64,000 nt of DNA from the NCBI GenBank assembly GCA_029262055.1, contig JAJDAD010000051.1:1-64000 (forward strand), written 5' to 3'. Positions 26,486-33,524 of this stretch are shown piece by piece. Numbering within the stretch: the first letter of the stretch is position 1; every line of letters starts with the position of its first letter. A model generated the notes under the pieces. That model searched no databases. It was not told where the DNA came from and saw only the letters and a list, made by a program, of their open reading frames with translations. Both the position numbers and the translations under genes were made by a program. This DNA is from Candidatus Zhuqueibacterota bacterium. GTDB taxonomy: Bacteria; Zhuqueibacterota; Zhuqueibacteria; Oceanimicrobiales; Oceanimicrobiaceae.

Positions 26486-26926
26486 TCAGGATTTCATGAT
26501 TTTCCCTAATCGGGTCGTCGGCTTGCCTTCCTCTGTATATATCTGGCCATATAGACTCTTGAGCATCTCGAAATACCGCTCCGTTTGGGCACGATCCCAG
26601 ATGATGAATTTTTTGGCGTCCCCGTTGACAGTTTCAATAATAATCTGATTTTGTGCCTGACGAATCTTACCACAGATGCTTTTAACAGCGGCAAGCTCAA
26701 AGTCCATCCGACGAACCCTACTCGGGATAGTGACTCCCGAGCCTTCATTTACACGATTCCTAAAACCCAAATGAGGATCTTTGGGAAAACCAAGCTGTTG
26801 ATTGAAACCAAACTTTATCGAATCCTTTGCGCTATAAGCAACTGCTGTCAATCCCTGTTGGCCAAGCAACATTGTCCATGTATGCCAGCCGCCGCCAAAC
26901 GGCCCGATCGCAGATTCATATTCCAT
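26486..26926 (-). CDS. Hypothetical protein
   Basis: A 146-residue protein I do not recognise. It has no signal peptide. A glycine/aromatic start ('YESAIGPFGGGWHTWTMLLG') is followed by beta-strand-like segments ('QNQIIIETVNGDAKKFIIWD') and a helical C-terminus ('TERYFEMLKSLYGQIYTEEG'), a layout reminiscent of small PH-like domains, but this is only an impression. Codon-position pattern and amino-acid makeup look like a real gene. The ATG at 26926 is preferred to a TTG at 26935; the ribosome site is weak. It follows the multi-pass membrane protein gene by 104 bases on the same strand, so the two may be co-transcribed. Confidence 0.55.
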   Translation of the reverse strand: MEYESAIGPFGGGWHTWTMLLGQQGLTAVAYSAKDSIKFGFNQQLGFPKDPHLGFRNRVNEGSGVTIPSRVRRMDFELAAVKSICGKIRQAQNQIIIETVNGDAKKFIIWDRAQTERYFEMLKSLYGQIYTEEGKPTTRLGKIMKS

Positions 26927-27030
26927 GGTTACCAAGATTAGAAGTTATTAGATGCCTCGCGAAAATCTCCAAGTCTAAGATTCGGAAGCATTCAGCAATT
27001 CAAGATACGCGCTAACGAATCCCTCTACAG

Positions 27031-28269
27031 TCAGGCTGACGCAGGTTTGATTTTTAGATCCTGCCTCAATTCCGAGTCTTTGCTGGGTCTCCAAATATAC
27101 TGATCCACGAAGTAGTGATGCATTGAAAAGCCGAGCAGCAGGGCTGCCAACAGCTCTTTTGTCGACAGCGTTCCGAACAGTATTTGTTTGCTGGTCAGAA
27201 CCAAGACACCGCAACCCGGATGCAGCTCCAGCGAACATCCGAGCAAGCGGAAGATGGCACCCATCAGGATCGCGCATCCCATGAAGGTGAAGAAATTGCG
27301 ACTGATCTTGCTGGCAATACCGTATTGGCTGGCGCTGGCCCCGGCTTTGTGATATCTGTTCTTGTTGTAGAACCAGACGATGGCCAGATACTGCACATCA
27401 TGATAGATGGTGACAAACGCTGAGAAAGTAATCAGCGGCGCCGTGAACACCGCAGGGTGGTAACAGATGAAAGCGTAAAGCGGGACCAACGCGGTCAGGA
27501 AAAGTAACTTCGGGAGATTCAGGGTGGCGCCTTGCCGCCAAAGCTGGACCTGGCGCGCGAAGAAGACCAGCGTTACCGCCAGCACAGCAAACATGGAGAT
27601 CAGGACCACGATATGCTCCCAGTTGAGCTGTGCCCAATAGGAAGCGGAGAGCAGCGAGGTCAGGCCAAAGTCCGCCGGATACGGTGGCAGCGAACTGTAC
27701 AGGCCCAGAATCGTACGCGCTTGCGGATGCCGAATCACAAACGCGACGAAGGGTGCGATCAGCCCGACGTAGAGCACGGCCTGATCAATACGAAGATCCA
27801 ACGGCTTGAAGTCTCCGTTCTTGCGCTTGTACAACGCCATGATGCCGTAGTGCTGGCGCACCACATGCCAATACGCCCACAGATTGAAGAAAACGATAAA
27901 GATGACATACGGCACCCGGTAGTTATCGGTGCCGCTTTCGAACAAAAGGTAGGAGAAAAGAATCATGCCTGGTCCGACCAGAAACCATGCGAGGCTGCCG
28001 ATGTACAGCCTCTTTCTGTGCTGCCACTCTTCTTTGTCAAAATAGGTGCGGGAATAGGTTCCGAAGAAATGCGGTGTGTCGATGAACATGATCCAGAGAA
28101 ACCAGACCGTCAGCATGTCTAACTGCATGGCTGCATGCATCAGGAAGATCGCATAGCCGAACAGCGCTCCGCCGATGAACCACATGATATCCGACTGTTT
28201 GTTTACGATCCAGTTGACGTTAAATCGAGCGCTGATAGAAGTGGGTGCGATTGCGGTCGGATAAGCCAT
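27031..28269 (-). CDS. Multi-pass inner-membrane protein with conserved His-rich motifs, function unknown
   Basis: A 412-residue integral membrane protein with about ten hydrophobic segments. I do not recognise the family. Polar, probably functional motifs sit between or inside the helices: 'FIDTPHFFGTYSRTYFD' near residue 70-85, 'WAYWHVVRQHYGIMALYKR' near 140-158, 'TIYHDVQYLAIVWFYNKNRY' and 'SMHHYFVDQYIWRPSKDS' near the C-terminus. Several His, Asp and Tyr residues in membrane context recall di-metal membrane oxygenases or desaturases, but the classical eight-His pattern is absent, so this is speculation. The ATG at 28269 has GGGAGAGGA just before it; the longer frame to 28338 has no ribosome site. 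A broken copy lies at 23274-23516. Confidence 0.8.
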   Translation of the reverse strand: MAYPTAIAPTSISARFNVNWIVNKQSDIMWFIGGALFGYAIFLMHAAMQLDMLTVWFLWIMFIDTPHFFGTYSRTYFDKEEWQHRKRLYIGSLAWFLVGPGMILFSYLLFESGTDNYRVPYVIFIVFFNLWAYWHVVRQHYGIMALYKRKNGDFKPLDLRIDQAVLYVGLIAPFVAFVIRHPQARTILGLYSSLPPYPADFGLTSLLSASYWAQLNWEHIVVLISMFAVLAVTLVFFARQVQLWRQGATLNLPKLLFLTALVPLYAFICYHPAVFTAPLITFSAFVTIYHDVQYLAIVWFYNKNRYHKAGASASQYGIASKISRNFFTFMGCAILMGAIFRLLGCSLELHPGCGVLVLTSKQILFGTLSTKELLAALLLGFSMHHYFVDQYIWRPSKDSELRQDLKIKPASA

Positions 28270-28454
28270 TTTCCTCTCCCGTTTGCTTCTTGTAAGAGAT
28301 GGTTGAGAACCGAAAAGACTGATTGCGAGGTACGACACTTAAGAGGATGCCCGTGTCTGATTTCAAAATAGCGCGACGTGGCGGGAATGTCAAGCGGAAA
28401 TCTGAATTGAGTTGCCGAAGTAGAGAATTTATTGATGTAAAAGAGGAGGCGCGG

Positions 28455-29081
28455 TTAGACGTCCCCGACCCTGGACAATTCTTCAAATCGTGGTTGCAGT
28501 TCTTCCAGGCTCTGGTACCCCCGGCAGAGCACGAATTGCTCCGGGCCATTCTTGAACACAAGCGAGGGAAAGCCGTTGATACCCAGCATGCGCGCATCAC
28601 GGAAATCCTGCACGGTCTCTGCTGTTGCAGCCGGCGATTCAAATGCCGCCATGAATCGGTTTTCGGCGATGCCAAAGCGGCCGGCAATCTCTGCCAGGAG
28701 CGCTGGTTTCGTAATGTCCTTTCCTTCGGCATAGAAAGTCCGGTGCAAAGCTGTCAGGTAATCGAAGACCGCTGTTGGCGCCAGCTCACGGGCCACGACA
28801 AGCGCCCGGCTCGCAGGTTCGGTGTCGTAGATAAAGTCTTCACGATTGAGGGATTGGAAACGAAACGGCTGGCTGGTCCTCTGATGGACTTCATGCCAAT
28901 GATGCAAAATGTAGGCCCGTTCCTGGTCATTCATGGTTTCGGTGCTCCCAGGTCGCAAGCCACCGAGCACCAGGTGAAACTGCAGGTTGGCAGCAAACTG
29001 CGCCCGCAGTTGCGCCAGCACCGGCGAGAATCCCCAGCACCAGGAGCACATGGGGTCGGCAACGTAAAGAATCTGTTTCAC
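28455..29081 (-). CDS. DsbA-family thioredoxin-fold protein
   Basis: A 208-residue protein of the DsbA/FrnE-like family. The redox motif CSWC is at residues 12-15 ('YVADPMCSWCWGFSP'), followed by the helical insert (residues ~50-160) and the cis-proline loop 'GINGFPSLVFKNG' near 170. It has no signal peptide, so it is probably a cytoplasmic oxidoreductase or disulfide isomerase rather than periplasmic DsbA. The start codon is GTG. It stands between the multi-pass membrane protein and the symporter, on the same strand as both, with gaps of about 185 and 275 bases that contain no further gene. Confidence 0.9.
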   Translation of the reverse strand: MKQILYVADPMCSWCWGFSPVLAQLRAQFAANLQFHLVLGGLRPGSTETMNDQERAYILHHWHEVHQRTSQPFRFQSLNREDFIYDTEPASRALVVARELAPTAVFDYLTALHRTFYAEGKDITKPALLAEIAGRFGIAENRFMAAFESPAATAETVQDFRDARMLGINGFPSLVFKNGPEQFVLCRGYQSLEELQPRFEELSRVGDV

Positions 29082-29357
29082 AGGCTTAGTCCAATACCTC
29101 CACTGGATATTTCATGAATCAGAGTATTGTGCACATATCTAACCAACCACAGTCAGGAGGAATCCTTTTTGAACAGGTCCGATAGCGAAAAACGAGCACA
29201 GGCTTTACCAAAAAAGATCCTTCCAGGATGACAATCAAGGTGTCTATGAATAGCGCAGGCTAACAACAATTATAAGTGGCAGCCGGCAACAGGCTCTGCT
29301 ATTCCGCGGTCCTGCTATGGCAACTGGTCCGGCAGCCGGTGCGCGATGGGCTTAGCG

Positions 29358-30881
29358 TCACTCTAATTCAGAACAACTTTCCTCGTCTGTTATTCCAGGT
29401 TTTGCCAGCCAGGCGCCTGCAAAGGTGAGCGGGACGGTCAGCAGCAAAGCGATGGTCGAAGTGACGCCCGGGTTGGCGAACGCAAGTCCGGAGTCCGGGA
29501 ATAACCGGCTGCCAAAGAAGAAGAGGAGGAAATGTCCGGCGAGACCCAAAACAGAAGCCGTCCAAACCAGTTTCAAAGGGATGTTTTCGAACAGGATGCC
29601 ACCGAGGATCGGCGGGACTGCCGCTACCACCATTCCGTAAACGCCGACCTGCCCGAAAATGCCGAGCAATTTGGGCGGATTGAGACAAATGAGGAAAGCC
29701 GCGGCGGCGATGGCCACCAGGACGGCATGACTGATTTTATAAGCATAGGCGAGCTGCTCAGCTTCGGAGAGTCGCTGTTTGCCGAAGCGTTTTATCAGGT
29801 TCATGACCAGGTCGTTGGCGCTGATGGTGGAGAGGGAAACTAGGATGCCGTCCAGGGTCGACATGCCTGCGGCCAGCAGGACGATGCTCATTACCGTAAA
29901 AAGCCAGCCCGGAAAGACATTCTTCAGGTAAACCGTCATAACCAAATCCTGCCGAAATAACCCGGTGGTGGCGTCGAGGAATTGCTCCGGGTTGACCGCC
30001 AGCCGGGCGTAAAAACCGGCTATGGGCAGCAGAAAGAAGACGACCAGCGCCAGAATGGCGATAGTCAGGTAGTTTCTAACGGCCTTATCTGTTTTTACGT
30101 AAAGTGCCTTTGTCAGGATGTGGGGTTGAATGACCAGCGCGGCCCCAACGATCCAGCCGCTGACATAGATGGAAAAGACGCTGTTGAACAAGTTGCTCTG
30201 CGGGTTAACCCAGGCGACCAGGCTCGGGTCCTGCCGGGCTATATGCTCGAACAGGCCTGCTGGCGCCTGCCCGAAGTACTTCACGCCCGAGATAATAATA
30301 ATCAGGGAAACGATCAGCATCAGCGAGCCTTGCAGCGTGTTAGTGAATGCGTGCGCGTAGGTACCACCCACGAAGACATAGCCGGTCACAAAACCGATGA
30401 TGATGACCAGCGCCACCACATTTGAGACACCGAGTAGTTGTTGCATGACGATGGAAAGCCCACCCACGATCAGCACGACAAACGCCAAAGCGAAGAGATT
30501 TATGACCGCAAAATAGAGGGCAAAACCACTGGCCTGGTAGCGCGTGCCGATCCAGTGCGGCATGGTCAGCGCTTTGTTGCTTGCTCCGATCTTGCGGAAG
30601 CGGAAAGACAGCAAGACCAGCATTATGCAAAATCCGAAGCCGACCGCCACCACAAAATGCATGAATCCGGCCAGGCCGTGCACGTAGATGAAGCCGGGGT
30701 TGATGATAAAGGTGGCCGCTGAGGCAGTGCTGGCGGCCAGCGTGATCCCCACCACGAAGGGCGACATGTCGCCTTTCCCAATGGCGAAGCTATCGAAGCC
30801 CCTGGTGCGTTTGTACCCAAGCCAGGCCAGGTACGAAGTCCCGAGCAGATAGACGACAAAAAGACTCCATGCGAACGTCAT
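29358..30881 (-). CDS. Sodium:solute symporter (SSS family), last gene of the acyl-CoA operon
   Basis: A 507-residue inner-membrane transporter with about 13 helices. It shows the SSS-family start 'FVVYLLGTSYLAWLGYKRTR', the 'FAIGKGDMSPFVVGITLAAS' segment of helix 1-2 that helps form the sodium site, 'GTYAHAFTNTLQGSLMLIVS' and 'VLLAAGMSTLDGILVSLSTI', whose Ser/Thr are typical Na+ ligands. These carriers import sugars, amino acids or organic acids using the sodium gradient. The gene lies 30 bases after a FabH-like gene, so it most likely moves the substrate or product of the CoA-ligase cluster. The ligand cannot be inferred. Confidence 0.92.
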   Translation of the reverse strand: MTFAWSLFVVYLLGTSYLAWLGYKRTRGFDSFAIGKGDMSPFVVGITLAASTASAATFIINPGFIYVHGLAGFMHFVVAVGFGFCIMLVLLSFRFRKIGASNKALTMPHWIGTRYQASGFALYFAVINLFALAFVVLIVGGLSIVMQQLLGVSNVVALVIIIGFVTGYVFVGGTYAHAFTNTLQGSLMLIVSLIIIISGVKYFGQAPAGLFEHIARQDPSLVAWVNPQSNLFNSVFSIYVSGWIVGAALVIQPHILTKALYVKTDKAVRNYLTIAILALVVFFLLPIAGFYARLAVNPEQFLDATTGLFRQDLVMTVYLKNVFPGWLFTVMSIVLLAAGMSTLDGILVSLSTISANDLVMNLIKRFGKQRLSEAEQLAYAYKISHAVLVAIAAAAFLICLNPPKLLGIFGQVGVYGMVVAAVPPILGGILFENIPLKLVWTASVLGLAGHFLLFFFGSRLFPDSGLAFANPGVTSTIALLLTVPLTFAGAWLAKPGITDEESCSELE

Positions 30882-30911
30882 TTCCGGATCCCCGTTGGTG
30901 AATTTGCGATC

Positions 30912-31922
30912 TTATCCCCACGCAATTGCGGCTGCCCCCCAACTATAGCCGGCTCCGGCTGAGGCCAGTACGACGAAGTCGCCGTCGCTGACTTTGCCGC
31001 AAGAGACAGCGCGCTGGAGAGCGAGGATGGTATCCAGGGTTTGAATGTGGCCGTAGTCCCAGGCGTACAGGATCTTGTCTTCCGAGATACCGCACTCCCG
31101 TAATACGGACAACGTGTACGAGCGCTTGGCGTGCAACAGGGCAATCAAAGCCAGATCCGCGGGTGTGTACCCCGACTTGCGAACAACGTTGGTGATGACT
31201 TCCGCAAAATTCGTAACTGAAACCGGGTCCAGCTCTGCCTTCATCTTTTCGGGTTGACTCACTCTGAACGCGGGCTTGCCAGCGGACGAGAACTGTTCTA
31301 CCTTACCGAAAGCTTCTGTTCCGATCGTCGGTACCTGCACGCATCTCGAAAACCGGCCGTCGAATTTGAAGTCGATGTCCAGAATTCTGTTGCGGGCGTA
31401 ATCTCTGCGAAGCAGCACTGCGCCGGCGCCGTCGGCAAAATTAAAAATAAACCTGGAGAGAGGATCGGTATAATCCAGCAGGTCGGATTCACGTGAAGCG
31501 CCTACCAGAAGCACATTATTCAGAGCCGGGTTACCACGCTGCATGTCCCGCGCCATTTGCAGCGCGACAATCAGGCCGGTGCAGGTCGCGTACATGTCAA
31601 ACCCGAACGCACGACGCGCCCCTATCTGTTCTATCAGCCAGGTTGATAATGCCCAAACGTAGTGGTCTTTGTATTCACTGCCAAAATAGATCACGGCATC
31701 GAGTTCAGCACCGGCAATGCCGGCGGACTTCAGGCACGACCGGGCCGCCGCCAACGCCATTGTGGAAGGCATTTCCCGGTCGTTTGCTTTCGTCTTCTGA
31801 TGAATGCCGAATTTCTCGCGGATGACCGCTTCGGGTATGCCGCTGCGTTTCGCGATTTCAGCGCTGGTAATCCTGCCGGCCGGAATGTAGGTCGCGATCC
31901 CGGCAATGCCGACGTCTAGCAT
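30912..31922 (-). CDS. KASIII/FabH-like condensing enzyme, paralog A (Cys-His-His)
   Basis: A 336-residue thiolase-fold enzyme of the 3-oxoacyl-ACP synthase III family. The nucleophile is Cys114 in 'GFDMYATCTGLIVALQMARD'. The first active-site His is His264 in 'ALLHAKRSYTL'. Where FabH has Asn (GNTS), this protein has His292 in 'AWDYGHIQTLDT', giving a Cys-His-His set as in KASI/II. It probably condenses or cleaves a CoA- or ACP-bound acyl chain made by a neighbouring ligase. Its ATG follows GGGGAAGGC; the gap to the upstream ligase gene is 15 bases. A paralog is at 37657-38709. Primary fatty-acid FabH is unlikely because of the changed Asn and the context. Confidence 0.87.
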   Translation of the reverse strand: MLDVGIAGIATYIPAGRITSAEIAKRSGIPEAVIREKFGIHQKTKANDREMPSTMALAAARSCLKSAGIAGAELDAVIYFGSEYKDHYVWALSTWLIEQIGARRAFGFDMYATCTGLIVALQMARDMQRGNPALNNVLLVGASRESDLLDYTDPLSRFIFNFADGAGAVLLRRDYARNRILDIDFKFDGRFSRCVQVPTIGTEAFGKVEQFSSAGKPAFRVSQPEKMKAELDPVSVTNFAEVITNVVRKSGYTPADLALIALLHAKRSYTLSVLRECGISEDKILYAWDYGHIQTLDTILALQRAVSCGKVSDGDFVVLASAGAGYSWGAAAIAWG

Positions 31923-31937
31923 GCCTTCCCCGGACGC

Positions 31938-33458
31938 TTACGCATACTGCTGCCTCAGGACCCTTTTCAGGACCTTGCCGATATCATTTCGTGGCAAGCT
32001 TGGGACAAAGACAACGGATTTCGGAATTTTGTAGCGCGCGAGTTTATCCTGCATAAAATCGATGAGGTCCTGTTCGCTTGCTTCCACTTCCGGCTTGCAG
32101 ACCACGACAGCTTTGCCGACTTCCTGCCATTTCGGGTCAGGCACGCCGATGACCGCGACCTCGGCGACGGCAGGATGTTGGTACAGGATCGCTTCGATTT
32201 CGGCGGGATAGACATTTTCCCCGCCCGAAATGTACATGTCTTTCCACCTGTCCACGATGTAGTAACAGCCGTCGTCATCGTAGCGCGCCGCATCGCCGGA
32301 ATGCAGCCAACCGTCGACAATGGCTTCGGCCGTGGCTTCCGGACGCTTCCAGTAACCGCTGGTAACGTTGCCCCGAATGCAGAGTTCGCCTACCTGGTTG
32401 GGGCCGAGCTTGTTGTGCGCCTCGTCCATCAGACAAACTTCGGTGTGCAGCACGGGCTTGCCGACCGACCCTGCCTTGTCGACGGCATCTTCTTTTGAGA
32501 TTAAAAAAACGGTGGGGCCGGTCTCAGTCATGCCAAAGCCCTGGCGGATGATGATGCCTTTTTTTGCATAATCTTGAATCAACGACGCCGGCAGTGGCGA
32601 ACCACCGCTGCACCAGACTCTGACGCTGCTGAGATCGAAGCTGTCGAATCCTGCATACTGCTGCAAGGCGAGATAGATGGCGGGCACCAGCAGGACCACC
32701 GTAACGCTGTGCTGCTCAATGCTGCGCAGCAGCAGGGCCGGATCGAACTCGCGCATCACCACTACCGTTCCGCCGCAATGAAAAGTGGGGCAGGCGAACA
32801 AGCCCAGGCCCCCGATGTGAAAGGCCGGCAGAACCACCAGATTGCTGTCACGCGAGCTTAAGTCGATGGCCTGCCCACTGCCGACGGCGTTGTAGAAGAA
32901 ATTTCCATAGGTAACTTGCGCGCCCTTAGGCTGACCGGTGGTGCCGGAGGTATAGATGATCGCCCAGGTGTCGTCATAGGAGAGCTGCGGTCCGGCAAAG
33001 TCTGCGGGAGAGCCTTGTGCCAATGCGGTGGCATAGGGCAGGGCGTTCTCTTCCGAAGGCTCGTCACCTATGACCAGCGGATGTTCGATCCGTATCTTTT
33101 TCTGCAAAACTCGGGCGGCTTGTGAAAACTCGGCGTCATGGATGAGCACGCGTGCTTCGCAATCCTGCATGATGTAAGTGAGTTCCGGAACAGCCAGGCG
33201 CCAATTCAACGTATTGAGGATCGCGCCGATCTTGCTGCAGGCAAAAAGCGCTTCAAAGTACTGCGGAGAGTTTTTTGCTAAAATCGCAACGCGGTCGCCC
33301 GGCCTGATGGCGAGATCGCTCTGCAGGAAGGACGCGAGGCGGTTCGCGCGCCGGTTGAACTGGCGATAGGTCAGCGATCTGCCCGTCCCCTGGTCAAATA
33401 TGGCTGGTTTGTGCGGATTGCGCTCGGCGTGCCTTTTTAGCCAATCAAAGTGATGCAT
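31938..33458 (-). CDS. Class I adenylate-forming acyl-CoA ligase, paralog A
   Basis: A 506-residue AMP-binding enzyme that would activate a carboxylic acid with ATP to an acyl-adenylate and pass it to CoA. The P-loop 'IIYTSGTTGQPKGAQVTY' lies near residue 165, 'GFGMTETGPTVFL' near 300, 'GWLHSGDAARYDDDGCYYIV' and the hinge 'DRWKDMYISGGENVYPAEIE' near 395-410, and the catalytic Lys in the C-domain 'LPRNDIGKVLKRVLRQQY'. Length and motifs resemble FadD13/OSB-CoA-ligase-type enzymes. It is paired with FabH-like paralog A downstream; upstream is the TonB receptor with a hairpin in between. Substrate chain length is not predictable. Confidence 0.93.
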   Translation of the reverse strand: MHHFDWLKRHAERNPHKPAIFDQGTGRSLTYRQFNRRANRLASFLQSDLAIRPGDRVAILAKNSPQYFEALFACSKIGAILNTLNWRLAVPELTYIMQDCEARVLIHDAEFSQAARVLQKKIRIEHPLVIGDEPSEENALPYATALAQGSPADFAGPQLSYDDTWAIIYTSGTTGQPKGAQVTYGNFFYNAVGSGQAIDLSSRDSNLVVLPAFHIGGLGLFACPTFHCGGTVVVMREFDPALLLRSIEQHSVTVVLLVPAIYLALQQYAGFDSFDLSSVRVWCSGGSPLPASLIQDYAKKGIIIRQGFGMTETGPTVFLISKEDAVDKAGSVGKPVLHTEVCLMDEAHNKLGPNQVGELCIRGNVTSGYWKRPEATAEAIVDGWLHSGDAARYDDDGCYYIVDRWKDMYISGGENVYPAEIEAILYQHPAVAEVAVIGVPDPKWQEVGKAVVVCKPEVEASEQDLIDFMQDKLARYKIPKSVVFVPSLPRNDIGKVLKRVLRQQYA

Positions 33459-33479
33459 CGGAGTGTGGGGTTAAGCAAA

Positions 33480-33510
33480 GAATCCCGGAGTCGCAGGTAC
33501 TCCGGGATTC
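33480..33510 (-). terminator. Hairpin between the TonB receptor and ligase A genes
   Basis: A perfect 11-bp stem: GAATCCCGGAG at 33480-33490 and CTCCGGGATTC at 33500-33510, with a 9-base loop. It starts 15 bases after the receptor's stop codon on the minus strand. The T tract after it is weak (TTTGCTT), so it may be a partial terminator or an mRNA 3' end stabiliser that lowers expression of ligase A relative to the receptor. Confidence 0.6.
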
Positions 33511-33524
33511 CTTGTCCTGTAGGT

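Noticed and set aside
25935-26648. 237-codon plus-strand open frame after murB
   Set aside because: No domain, no ribosome site, odd composition, and its 3' third is antisense to the better-supported hypothetical gene at 26486-26926.
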